Part shown: positions 39,105 to 47,594 of the stretch, piece by piece
Layout: each line of letters starts with the position of its first letter
How positions within the stretch are numbered: position 1 is the stretch's first letter
Assembly (NCBI RefSeq): GCF_009696375.1
Contig: NZ_VUMD01000020.1
Span: forward strand, 1 to 58,111
Length of the DNA stretch: 58,111 bases
Reading direction: 5' to 3'
Source of the DNA: Clostridium porci
GTDB lineage: Bacteria; Bacillota; Clostridia; Lachnospirales; Lachnospiraceae
Position numbers and translations under genes: made by a program
The notes under the pieces: model-generated
What the model was told of the DNA's origin: nothing
The model's input: the letters and a program-made list of their open reading frames with translations, nothing else
The model's database searches: none

Positions 39105-39634
39105 AAAATGCAAAGATAAAACAGGTACTTATCAATATATTATTTATTGTGCTGGCATTTACAGTACAAAACTGCGTGTTTCCGCTGCTGCCCTTTTTAT
39201 CGGTTACACCTAACCTTTTGCTGATTCTGACCTTTTCGTTCGGCTTTATTCACGGAAAAAATGCAGGCATGTTCTATGGTGTGCTTTCAGGACTTATGCT
39301 GGATTTGTTCTATAGCGGTCCTTTCGGATTTTATACATTGATCTATGTATACATTGGCTATGTGAATGGTATTTTTACAAAATATTACTATGAGGATTAC
39401 ATTATCCTGCCGCTCATCCTCAGTATTGTAAATGAGCTTTGCTACAGCTTTTATATTTACCTGTTTCGTTTCCTGATAAGAGGAAGACTCGATCTTCCCT
39501 ACTATTTTTGGACGATTATCTTACCAGAGACAATTTTTACTGCTGTAACCACGCTTTTGGTTTACCGGCTGTTTTTATCTGCCAGCCGAAGAGTGAAGGA
39601 TATAGGAAAAAGGAGAGATAAACACCTTGTTTAA
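39101..39634 (+). CDS. mreD: Rod shape-determining protein MreD
   Basis: This is a 177-residue integral membrane protein with five to six hydrophobic segments. Typical landmarks are 'VQNCVFPLLPFLSVTPNLL' and 'GVLSGLMLDLFYSGPFGFY', the MreD signature region. It works with MreC and PBP2 in lateral-wall synthesis. The start lies inside the end of mreC as a TTG (39101). Its last eight bases overlap the PBP2 gene. Confidence 0.92.
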   Translation: MKNAKIKQVLINILFIVLAFTVQNCVFPLLPFLSVTPNLLLILTFSFGFIHGKNAGMFYGVLSGLMLDLFYSGPFGFYTLIYVYIGYVNGIFTKYYYEDYIILPLILSIVNELCYSFYIYLFRFLIRGRLDLPYYFWTIILPETIFTAVTTLLVYRLFLSASRRVKDIGKRRDKHLV

Positions 39635-42551
39635 TGAATTGCGGGAAATTCTTCAGGATTTCTTTAAAAAACTGTTTGCTTCCAGGCTTTTTGCCCTTTC
39701 TGTTATATTTACCCTTATGTTTGCGGGGCTGATCGGGAAGCTGTTTCGTATGCAGATATTGGAGGGAAGCAGTTACCAGGAAGAGTATATGCAGCTGACA
39801 GAAAAAAGCACCACGACCCCTGGCACCAGAGGCAATATTTACGATCGCAATGGAAATCTGCTGGCCTACAACCAGCTGGCCTATGTGGTCACCATCCAGG
39901 ATACAGGAGACTATCCTCGTCCGGCAGATCGAAATGCCATGCTGTACCGGCTGGTAAGTATTCTGGAGCGCAGAGGGGAGACTGTGGAGGGAAAGCTGGA
40001 GCTGGCCATGGATCAGAATGGGGAGATGGTATTTACGTATGGGCCTGAGTCTGCCAGAAACCGTTTTCTATTAAATTTTTACGGACTGCCCAGCACCGAT
40101 AAGCTGGATGACGCCAAGGGCAGATATCCTTCCAATATTACAGCCAGGGAAGCATTTGAGTATAAAAAGAAAGCGTATGAGCTGGACAGGATGAAGGATG
40201 AAAAGGGAAATCCACTGATTCTTCCGGATAAAACAGCTCTGGATATTATAAATATTATATATACCATGAAGCTGACGGAATACAAGAAGTATGAGACAAC
40301 TACAGTAGCCACCGGTATTTCTGAGGAAACGATGATGGAAATCAACGAAAATATTGCTGATTTAAAGGGGGTAGCTGTGGAACAGTCCTCTATCCGCAAA
40401 TATAATGACAGCCTTTATTTTGCTCCTATTATTGGATATACAGGGAAGGTTCAGGAAGAACAGATTGCAGATCTGAATGAACAGTGGCGTCAATCTGAAG
40501 GAGAAAAGGGACTGACTGGGGACACAGCGGAAAAGTACGATTTAAACGATATTGTAGGACGTACAGGTATTGAGAAGTCCCTGGAGCTGGAGCTTCAGGG
40601 GGAAAAGGGTTACTCCAGAATGTATGTGGATAATATGGGCCGTCCCCGTGAGATGATCCAACAGACCGACGCGAAAGCAGGAAATGACGTATACCTTACC
40701 ATAGACAGAGATCTGCAGATTGCCATTTATAATCTGATTGAGAAACAGCTGGCCGGAATTCTGGCCCATCAGCTGGTCAATGAAGACGTAGATCTTACCA
40801 AGGTAACAGATTCTTCAAAGATTCCGATTCCTGTGAAGGACGTCTACTATCAGCTGATTAATAATAATGTTCTTTCCCTGCCGGCTATGGCCGAAGAGGA
40901 CGCAACAGATATTGAAAAGGAAATTTACAGTATATACGACGCTTCCAGAGAGCAGATTTTGAACACCCTTAGCAATGAGCTGAAAAGCCCTCACGCCAGG
41001 GCCATGAACGAGCTGCCGGAGGATTTGTCAGCTTATATGAGATATATCTACAGCTTTCTGTCGGACTCATCCATCGGTATTATACAAAAGGACAAAATTG
41101 ACCAGAATTCACAGGAATATTTGGCCTGGAATCAGGGAACCATCAGTCTCAGAGATTATATATACAGTGGAATATCAGCAAGCTGGGTGGATACAACCCG
41201 TCTGGATATTACAACAAGCAAATATTCAAATGCTGAGGATATTTTCAACTCGCTGGTAGATTATGTGACGGAGTCTCTGCGGGATGATAGTAAATTTACA
41301 AAGCAGATGTTCCGTTATCTAATTAACAATCAGGTAATTACAGGCCGTCAGCTCTGCCTGGCTCTCTACGCTCAGGGGGTGCTTAAGGACAATCCTCAGG
41401 AAATAGCGGCGCTTCAGTCAGGAGATGAGAATTATGCCTTTGTATTTATTCGGGATAAAATATCCAAGATCGAGCTGACGCCTGCACAGCTGGCTCTGGA
41501 TCCCTGTACTGCCGGCTGCGTAGTAACGGATGTTAATACTGGTGAGGTACGGGCGTTGGTTACTTATCCCAGCTATGATAATAACCGATTGTCAGGCAGC
41601 GTAGACGCTGCTTATTACAGTCAGCTAAACGAGGATCTGTCTAAGCCTTTGTACAACAACGCGACCCAGGCCAGGAAGGCTCCCGGCTCCACCTTTAAGC
41701 CCATAACGGCAGTGGCTGCTCTGGAGGAGGGAGTTATCGATACGGTGGAATCCATAGAATGTACCGGAGATTATAAGGAGGTAACCCCTGATATCAAATG
41801 CTGGATTTATCCCGGACGCCATAATCATCTGAACATTGAGGGGGCTCTGGAAAATTCCTGCAACTATTTCTTCTCGGAGGTTGCGCACAGAATGGGCACG
41901 AATGAGTACGGCATTTATTCCACAGATTCAGGGCTGGATATTATCCGCAAATATGCCTCCCTGTTCGGTTTGGATCATACCTCCGGGGTGGAAATACCTG
42001 AGAATGATCCACAGCTGACAGACAAGGATCTGGAGCGGTCTGCCATTGGTCAGGGAACCCACTCCTATACAAATGTGCAGCTTTCCCGATATGTAGCTGC
42101 TATCGCCAACAGGGGAACCGTTTTTGAATTAAGTCTTTTAGATAAGCTTACGGATTCTGACGGCAATCTGATTCAAGATTATACGCCTGAGGTTCATTCG
42201 CAGATAGAGGTAGCCGATACCACCTGGGATGCAGTCCAGGCAGGCATGCGCCGTGTGATTACCGACAGCTCGGCCAAGCGCATTTTCTCTGACCTGCCGG
42301 TAGAGGTAGCGGGCAAGACAGGAACGGCACAGGAGACTAAGACCCGTGCCAACCATGCCTTTTTCGTATCCTTCGCCCCCTACAGCCAGCCGGAGATAGC
42401 GGTGACCATCAATATCCCCTATGGTTACGCAGGAACCAATGCCGCAACCCTTGGCAAAAAGGTGTACGAGTACTATTATGGATATACGACACTGGAACAG
42501 ATAGAAGGTTCCGGCGCCTTAGGTGTATCAACTGTAAATATTGGTGATTAA
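39627..42551 (+). CDS. mrdA: Penicillin-binding protein 2 (class B transpeptidase), enlarged
   Basis: This is the elongasome DD-transpeptidase. It begins at TTG 39627, behind AGGAGA and overlapping mreD. A membrane segment (about 20-45) is followed by the class-B pedestal ('TPGTRGNIYDRNGNLLAYN', 'GRTGIEKSLELELQGEKGY'). The transpeptidase domain (about 650-955) holds Ser688-x-x-Lys691 ('APGSTFKPI'), SxN in 'ENSCNYFFSEV' and KTG from Lys897 ('AGKTGTAQ'). At 974 residues it is about 300 longer than enterobacterial PBP2. The extra mass lies mainly between about 370 and 620, a helical, acidic insertion starting after 'AIYNLIEKQLAG'. The surrounding mre, min and rodA genes fix the elongasome role. 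Confidence 0.94.
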   Translation: MFNELREILQDFFKKLFASRLFALSVIFTLMFAGLIGKLFRMQILEGSSYQEEYMQLTEKSTTTPGTRGNIYDRNGNLLAYNQLAYVVTIQDTGDYPRPADRNAMLYRLVSILERRGETVEGKLELAMDQNGEMVFTYGPESARNRFLLNFYGLPSTDKLDDAKGRYPSNITAREAFEYKKKAYELDRMKDEKGNPLILPDKTALDIINIIYTMKLTEYKKYETTTVATGISEETMMEINENIADLKGVAVEQSSIRKYNDSLYFAPIIGYTGKVQEEQIADLNEQWRQSEGEKGLTGDTAEKYDLNDIVGRTGIEKSLELELQGEKGYSRMYVDNMGRPREMIQQTDAKAGNDVYLTIDRDLQIAIYNLIEKQLAGILAHQLVNEDVDLTKVTDSSKIPIPVKDVYYQLINNNVLSLPAMAEEDATDIEKEIYSIYDASREQILNTLSNELKSPHARAMNELPEDLSAYMRYIYSFLSDSSIGIIQKDKIDQNSQEYLAWNQGTISLRDYIYSGISASWVDTTRLDITTSKYSNAEDIFNSLVDYVTESLRDDSKFTKQMFRYLINNQVITGRQLCLALYAQGVLKDNPQEIAALQSGDENYAFVFIRDKISKIELTPAQLALDPCTAGCVVTDVNTGEVRALVTYPSYDNNRLSGSVDAAYYSQLNEDLSKPLYNNATQARKAPGSTFKPITAVAALEEGVIDTVESIECTGDYKEVTPDIKCWIYPGRHNHLNIEGALENSCNYFFSEVAHRMGTNEYGIYSTDSGLDIIRKYASLFGLDHTSGVEIPENDPQLTDKDLERSAIGQGTHSYTNVQLSRYVAAIANRGTVFELSLLDKLTDSDGNLIQDYTPEVHSQIEVADTTWDAVQAGMRRVITDSSAKRIFSDLPVEVAGKTGTAQETKTRANHAFFVSFAPYSQPEIAVTINIPYGYAGTNAATLGKKVYEYYYGYTTLEQIEGSGALGVSTVNIGD

Positions 42552-42572
42552 GCCAGCAAAAGAGGTGATTGT

Positions 42573-43241
42573 ATGCACAATGCGGTAGTAATCAAAAGCA
42601 GTAAAGCCGGTATGACCGTTATTCTGGACCCGGAGCTTCCCTTTGACGGGCTTTTGGAAGCTCTGGGGAAAAAATTCCGGGAAAGCGCCAAATTTTGGGG
42701 CTCTGTACAGATGACTTTGACGCTGGAGGGACGCAGCCTCACAGCTGCTGAGGAATTTAAGATTGTTGATACGATTACGAGAAATTCACAGATAGAAATC
42801 CTCTGCCTTCTGGATACGGATGCACAGAGGATTGAACGCTGTGAGAAAGCGCTGAATGACAAACTGATGGAGTTGAACTCACAGACAGGACAGTTCTACC
42901 GGGGAGCCTTAAGGAGAGGGGACACTCTGGAATCGGAGGCCAGTATCGTCATTATCGGCGACGTAGATCACGGAGCCAGGGTTACGGCCAAAGGCAATGT
43001 CATTGTTCTGGGGCAACTGCGCGGGACCGTGACAGCAGGCGTAGCCGGGAACCAGGACGCAGTGGTCATGGCAACCCTGATGGCCCCTTTGCAGCTGCGG
43101 ATTGGAGAGTACAGCAGCCGCTTTAACGAGAAAAACAAGCGGTTAGGAAGAGGGCCAATGCTTGCTTTTCTGGAAGCTGGAAGGCTGGTAATCCGGCCGT
43201 TAAACAAAACATTTCTAAACAATATGTTAAATTTCACTTAA
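42573..43241 (+). CDS. minC: Septum site-determining protein MinC
   Basis: This 222-residue FtsZ-polymer antagonist blocks septa near the poles. The N-terminal domain (about 1-100) is less conserved. The C-terminal beta-helix MinC domain (about 108-215) has 'RGALRRGDTLESEASIVII', 'GDVDHGARVTAKGNVIVLG' and 'LRGTVTAGVAG', which bind MinD. Start: ATG 42573 after AAGAGGTGA. minD and minE follow. Confidence 0.95.
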   Translation: MHNAVVIKSSKAGMTVILDPELPFDGLLEALGKKFRESAKFWGSVQMTLTLEGRSLTAAEEFKIVDTITRNSQIEILCLLDTDAQRIERCEKALNDKLMELNSQTGQFYRGALRRGDTLESEASIVIIGDVDHGARVTAKGNVIVLGQLRGTVTAGVAGNQDAVVMATLMAPLQLRIGEYSSRFNEKNKRLGRGPMLAFLEAGRLVIRPLNKTFLNNMLNFT

Positions 43242-43316
43242 TATCAAAAAAATACTGGAAAATTTTTGAAATTTAATGTAGAATAGGAAGGTAAAGTAAT
43301 TTTTCAGGAGGTTCCT

Positions 43317-44108
43317 ATGAGTGAAGTCATTGTGATTACTTCTGGAAAAGGCGGGGTAGGCAAGACGACTACTTCTGCCAATGTGGGAACAGGACTGGCC
43401 ATCTTAGGTAAGCGGGTGGTGCTGATTGATACAGATATCGGCCTTCGCAACCTGGATGTAGTCATGGGACTGGAGAACCGCATAGTCTACAATCTTGTAG
43501 ACGTGGTGGAAGGCAGCTGCCGTATGAAGCAGGCCCTGATAAGAGACAAAAGATATCCCAACCTTTACCTGTTGCCATCGGCGCAAACCAGGGACAAGAC
43601 GGCTGTGAATCCGGAGCAGATGATAAAGCTGGTAGCTGACTTAAAAGAGGAATTTGACTACATACTGCTGGATTGTCCTGCGGGCATTGAACAGGGATTC
43701 TACAATGCCATAGCCGGAGCGGACAGAGCCCTGGTAGTTACTACACCTGAGGTTTCAGCTATCCGTGATGCAGATCGTATCATTGGACTTCTGGAACATG
43801 CGGAGCTGGGAGAGGTTGACTTGATTGTAAACCGAATCCGGGCTGATATGGTGCGTCGGGGGGACATGATGTCCTTAAGCGATGTATCGGATATTCTGGC
43901 AGTAAATATCATTGGGGCAGTGCCCGACGATGAGAATATTGTTGTTTCCACCAACCAGGGCGAACCGCTGGTAGGGATGGGTTCCACAGCAGGACAGGCT
44001 TATTTGGACATTTGCCGCAGGCTTCTGGGAGAAAGCGTGCCGATGGCAGATCCCGGACAGACAGAGACCTTTTTCACCAGACTGTGCAGCGTGCTAAGGC
44101 GCGCATAG
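43317..44108 (+). CDS. minD: Septum site-determining ATPase MinD
   Basis: This 263-residue membrane-binding ATPase recruits MinC and oscillates or localises with MinE. The deviant Walker A motif 'TSGKGGVGKTTTSANVG' is at residues 8-24. 'LIDTDIGLRNLDVVMGLEN' and 'YILLDCPAGIEQGF' follow. The last residues ('FFTRLCSVLRRA') form the amphipathic membrane-targeting helix. Start: ATG 43317 behind AGGAGG. A possible promoter (TGGAAA, 17 bases, TAGAAT, near 43255-43283) precedes it, so minD may be transcribed apart from minC. Confidence 0.97.
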   Translation: MSEVIVITSGKGGVGKTTTSANVGTGLAILGKRVVLIDTDIGLRNLDVVMGLENRIVYNLVDVVEGSCRMKQALIRDKRYPNLYLLPSAQTRDKTAVNPEQMIKLVADLKEEFDYILLDCPAGIEQGFYNAIAGADRALVVTTPEVSAIRDADRIIGLLEHAELGEVDLIVNRIRADMVRRGDMMSLSDVSDILAVNIIGAVPDDENIVVSTNQGEPLVGMGSTAGQAYLDICRRLLGESVPMADPGQTETFFTRLCSVLRRA

Positions 44109-44124
44109 AAGGGACGGTGCCAAG

Positions 44125-44406
44125 GTGAGATGGTTTTCAAATGTTTGTACCAGGCGTTCCGGAGAGACAGCTAAGATGCGGCTGAAGCTTTTGCTGGTAT
44201 CCGACAAGGCAGGCTGCTCACCGGAGATGATACAGATGATGAGGGATGACATCATACATTCCATTTCAAAATATATGGAGATAGAAAAGGAGAATGTCCG
44301 AATACAGGTGGATAGGGAGGCGTTCAGTTCAGAAACAGGACAGGCCCTGCCTGTACTTCATGCCAATATACCAATTCGTTCCATATCGAATAAGGGGCTT
44401 TATTAA
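44125..44406 (+). CDS. minE: Cell division topological specificity factor MinE
   Basis: This 93-residue protein stimulates MinD ATPase. A MinD-binding N-terminal part ('SGETAKMRLKLLLVSDKAG') and the MinE beta-alpha core ('MRDDIIHSISKYMEIEKEN', 'VRIQVDREAFS') are visible. The start is a GTG (44125), 16 bases after minD. The rodA ribosome site lies within its 3' end. Confidence 0.92.
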   Translation: MRWFSNVCTRRSGETAKMRLKLLLVSDKAGCSPEMIQMMRDDIIHSISKYMEIEKENVRIQVDREAFSSETGQALPVLHANIPIRSISNKGLY

Positions 44407-44407
44407 C

Positions 44408-45529
44408 ATGTTTTTGGATTATGATTTCAGATATTTTAATTTTCGGCTGATACTTTATATGATTGCTCTCAATATCATAGGCGTTCTGGTTATACGGAGC
44501 GCCACCAATCTTGATGCGGAAGCAGTCAACAAACAGCTGTTAGGCGTATTAGTAGGGCTTGCTATAGCGATTGGATTATCATTCATCGATTACCACAGGA
44601 TCTTGAATTTCAGCATAATTATCTATGGGCTTTGCATTGCAAGCCTTATCGCTGTGCTGATTTGGGGCAGGGATGTGAATAATGCCAGGCGCTGGATTGA
44701 AGTTCCGGTTATCGGTCAGCTTCAGCCTTCAGAATTTGTGAAAATCGGTTTGATTGTTACCTTTTCCTGGTATTTCATGAAATACCAGGAAAAGATCAAT
44801 CAGGTCAGTACGGTTATTATAGCAGTAGCGCTTTTTGCAGCCCCGGCATTTCTAATTTTTGAACAGCCTAATCTTTCCACCTGTCTGGTGACGATGGTGA
44901 TGGTTCTGGGAATTGTCTTTGCCAGCGGCATCAGCTACAGGTGGATTATGGGAACTCTGGCTGTAACCGTACCGGTCGTATCGACCTTTATATACCTTCT
45001 GCTTAACGGTATGATTCCTTTTATTAAAGAATATCAGGCAGGACGTATTCTGGCCTGGTTTTATCCTGAACAATATGGAGAGGCCAGGTATCAGCAGAAT
45101 AATTCTATTATAGCCATTGGTTCCGGTCAATTAAGGGGTAAGGGACTGTATAATACCACCATTGCATCTGTAAAAAACGGTAATTTCCTGTCAGAAGAGC
45201 AGACGGATTTCATCTTTGCCGTCATAGGAGAGGAACTGGGATTTATTGGCTGCGTTGCGGTAATTATATTGTTTTTGCTGATTGTATATGAATGTCTTAT
45301 GATGGCAGGGCGGGCCAGAGATTTATCGGGTAAGCTTATCTGCACAGGCATGGCAACCCTGATAGCGTTTCAGGCATTCTCCAATATTGCCGTAGCCACA
45401 GGCATTTTCCCCAATACAGGGCTGCCGCTTCCTTTTATCAGTTACGGAAGCAGCTCTCTTATCAGTATATGTTTGGGGATGGGGCTGGTGCTCAACGTAG
45501 GACTTCAAAGAGAAACAAGACATTACTAA
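44408..45529 (+). CDS. rodA: SEDS peptidoglycan glycosyltransferase RodA
   Basis: This is a 373-residue polytopic membrane enzyme that polymerises lipid II in the elongasome with PBP2. About ten membrane helices and the SEDS signatures are visible: 'RWIEVPVIGQLQPSEFVKI', 'NNSIIAIGSGQLRGKGL', 'EQTDFIFAVIGEELGFIG' and 'TGLPLPFISYGSSSLIS'. RodA rather than FtsW is inferred from its place beside mreCD and PBP2. ATG 44408 lies one base after the minE stop. AAGGGG inside minE is the ribosome site, giving translational coupling. Confidence 0.93.
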   Translation: MFLDYDFRYFNFRLILYMIALNIIGVLVIRSATNLDAEAVNKQLLGVLVGLAIAIGLSFIDYHRILNFSIIIYGLCIASLIAVLIWGRDVNNARRWIEVPVIGQLQPSEFVKIGLIVTFSWYFMKYQEKINQVSTVIIAVALFAAPAFLIFEQPNLSTCLVTMVMVLGIVFASGISYRWIMGTLAVTVPVVSTFIYLLLNGMIPFIKEYQAGRILAWFYPEQYGEARYQQNNSIIAIGSGQLRGKGLYNTTIASVKNGNFLSEEQTDFIFAVIGEELGFIGCVAVIILFLLIVYECLMMAGRARDLSGKLICTGMATLIAFQAFSNIAVATGIFPNTGLPLPFISYGSSSLISICLGMGLVLNVGLQRETRHY

Positions 45530-45549
45530 TCCAAGGAGGGTTATAAGAT

Positions 45550-45945
45550 ATGACGATTGGTTTGATTGCACATGACGCAAAGAAAAAATTAATGCAGAAC
45601 TTCTGTATCGCTTACAGGGGGATACTCAGCAAGAATACCTTGTACGCTACCGGAACCACCGGAAGGCTGATAGAGGAGGTAGTTAACTTAAATATTCATA
45701 AATATCTTGCAGGTCACCTGGGCGGCATGCAGCAAATGGCTGCTCAGATTGAGCACAATGAGATGGATTTGGTCATTTTCCTAAGGGATCCCCATAATCC
45801 CAAATCCCACGAGCCTGATGTAAATGATGTGGTACGCCTTTGCGATACCTATAACATCCCTCTGGCAACCAATCTGGCATCTGCCGAGCTGTTAATCAAG
45901 GCTTTGGATCGAGGCGATATGGAATGGCGCGAGGTAATCAGATAA
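45550..45945 (+). CDS. mgsA: Methylglyoxal synthase
   Basis: This 131-residue enzyme turns dihydroxyacetone phosphate into methylglyoxal and phosphate, a bypass of lower glycolysis. Family landmarks are 'IGLIAHDAKKKLMQNF', 'YATGTTGRLIEEVV', 'GGMQQMAAQIEHNEMDLVIF' with the catalytic Asp, 'RDPHNPKSHEPDVNDVVRL', and 'PLATNLASAELLI'. It starts at ATG 45550 after CAAGGAGGG. Its stop overlaps the next start (TAATG). Confidence 0.95.
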   Translation: MTIGLIAHDAKKKLMQNFCIAYRGILSKNTLYATGTTGRLIEEVVNLNIHKYLAGHLGGMQQMAAQIEHNEMDLVIFLRDPHNPKSHEPDVNDVVRLCDTYNIPLATNLASAELLIKALDRGDMEWREVIR

Positions 45946-46940
45946 TGTTCGGATGCAAAGGCTGTTTCGGCTTTGCAAAGCGCACCAGAGCTCTTGCTCT
46001 GGCTCTTGTGACGGCAGGAGTCTTGTCTGCTGCGGGCTGTACTCCCGGCGTGAAGGATGCCTATTCACTAACGGATCGGATTCCGGCTTTGACAGACGCA
46101 GATTCCAGTTCCCACTATGCGAAGGGCTTTTCGTCTGATCTCTGTGTCATTTCTGACGAGGCTTCCTTTGACCCGGAATTTGCAACCTCAGAAGCAGCAG
46201 TGCTTTTTGATATCAGTGACAAAGAGGTGCTTTACAGTAAAAATGCCTTTGAACAGCTGTATCCGGCCAGTATCACCAAGGTAATGACCGCCTTGGTAGC
46301 AATAAAGTATGGGGACTTAAAAGGACGGGTGCTGGTAACGGAGGACGCGGTGGTCACAGAGTCCGGGGCAACGCTCTGCGGAATTCAACCTGGAGATACC
46401 CTGACTTTGGAGCAGCTCCTTTATGGATTGATGCTTCCCTCAGGGAATGACGCCGGGGCAGCCATTGCTGTTCATATGGCAGGCAGCATTGACGGATTTG
46501 CGGATATGATGAATGAGGAAGCAGCCGCGCTGGGAGCTACCGGGACTCATTTTACGAATCCTCATGGACTTAATGATCCAAACCATTATACCACCGCCTA
46601 TGATTTATATCTGATTTTCAATGAAGCTTTAAATTATCCAATCTTTCGTCAGATTATTGGAACCAAAGCTTATACGGCGAACTATCATGACAGAAACAGT
46701 CAGCCGGTTTCCAAAACATGGAAGGGTGGCAACTGGTTTATGACAGGAGAGCGTAAGACGCCTGAAGGCCTGACTGTATTCGGAGGAAAGACAGGTACGA
46801 CACAGGCCGCAGGCTATTGCCTGATTATGGGAACCAGGGGGCCTGATGATAAGGAATATATATCGGTTGTGCTAAAGGCGGATAGCCGTCCTCATCTTTA
46901 TGATAATATGGGAAATATAATTTCTGAAATCGTCAAATAG
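45945..46940 (+). CDS. D-alanyl-D-alanine carboxypeptidase, lipoprotein form
   Basis: This 331-residue S11-family DD-carboxypeptidase starts at ATG 45945, overlapping the mgsA stop. The N-terminus is a lipoprotein signal with lipobox 'LSAAGC', so the enzyme should be lipid-anchored outside the membrane instead of through a C-terminal helix. Catalytic motifs are Ser109-x-x-Lys112 ('ASITKVM'), SxN in 'LPSGNDAGAAI' and KTG at 282-284 ('GGKTGTTQAAG'). It lacks the C-terminal PBP5-C domain of the paralogue at 23828. It probably trims stem peptides made by the elongasome encoded upstream. Confidence 0.93.
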   Translation: MFGCKGCFGFAKRTRALALALVTAGVLSAAGCTPGVKDAYSLTDRIPALTDADSSSHYAKGFSSDLCVISDEASFDPEFATSEAAVLFDISDKEVLYSKNAFEQLYPASITKVMTALVAIKYGDLKGRVLVTEDAVVTESGATLCGIQPGDTLTLEQLLYGLMLPSGNDAGAAIAVHMAGSIDGFADMMNEEAAALGATGTHFTNPHGLNDPNHYTTAYDLYLIFNEALNYPIFRQIIGTKAYTANYHDRNSQPVSKTWKGGNWFMTGERKTPEGLTVFGGKTGTTQAAGYCLIMGTRGPDDKEYISVVLKADSRPHLYDNMGNIISEIVK

Positions 46941-46943
46941 TGA

Positions 46944-46972
46944 TTGCGCTTTCTATGAATTTGTACTATAAT
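46944..46972 (+). promoter_or_regulatory. Promoter for the P-loop protein gene
   Basis: TTGCGC (46944-46949) and a perfect TATAAT (46967-46972) are 17 bases apart, about 57 bases before the next start codon. Confidence 0.75.
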
Positions 46973-47029
46973 TAGAATATCCTTATTTGTTTTTTTATAC
47001 AACATATATAACTCGAGGAGGAGATTGGT

Positions 47030-47449
47030 ATGGTTCAGATTATTGCAGGAAGAAAAGGTAAAGGAAAGACCAAGCATCTGTTAGATATGGCTAATGCAGC
47101 AATCAAGGGGGCCACTGGCACTGTCGTATATCTCGATAAAAGTTCCCAACACATGTATGAGTTAAACAATAAGATTCGTCTCATTAATGTCAATGAATTT
47201 CCAATATTAAGCAGCGAAGGATTTTTAGGATTTATCTGTGGTATTATCTCCCAGGATCACGATTTGGAAACTATGTATCTGGATAGCTTTTTAAAGTTAG
47301 CCTGCCTGGAGGGAGAGGATATTTCTGATACATATATGACATTGAAAAATATCTGTGAAAAGTATCATGTCACCTTTGTTTTAAGTATTTCTATGGACAG
47401 GGCAGAGCTTCCGGAGTGCGCTCAGGGCGATGTGATCATTTCACTGTAA
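47030..47449 (+). CDS. Small P-loop protein of unknown function
   Basis: This 139-residue protein begins with a Walker A-like 'IIAGRKGKGKTKHLL' (residues 4-18). Conserved-looking acidic stretches include 'TMYLDSFLKLACLEGED', possibly Walker B, and a C-terminal 'VTFVLSISMDRAELPE'. No known family is recognised. Similar small proteins in Lachnospiraceae are sometimes labelled PilT-like, which the sequence does not support. It is monocistronic, with its own promoter (46944) and terminator (47514). ATG 47030 follows CGAGGAGGAG. Nucleotide binding is inferred from the motif only. Confidence 0.75.
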   Translation: MVQIIAGRKGKGKTKHLLDMANAAIKGATGTVVYLDKSSQHMYELNNKIRLINVNEFPILSSEGFLGFICGIISQDHDLETMYLDSFLKLACLEGEDISDTYMTLKNICEKYHVTFVLSISMDRAELPECAQGDVIISL

Positions 47450-47513
47450 TGATACAATTTCTGTGATAAAATAGGTAACAGAAAAGTGACAAGCTGCCAA
47501 CCTGCCGGGATGT

Positions 47514-47541
47514 AACTGCCTGGTGTGGGAGGCAGTTTTTT
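47514..47541 (+). terminator. Rho-independent terminator after the P-loop gene
   Basis: AACTGCCT (47514-47521) pairs with AGGCAGTT (47530-47537), loop GGTGTGGG, followed by further Ts. Confidence 0.9.
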
Positions 47542-47594
47542 CACTGCATTGTATCTGTATTCAGAGTTGGAGCATAAAAGGAGAGAGCTTGTTC

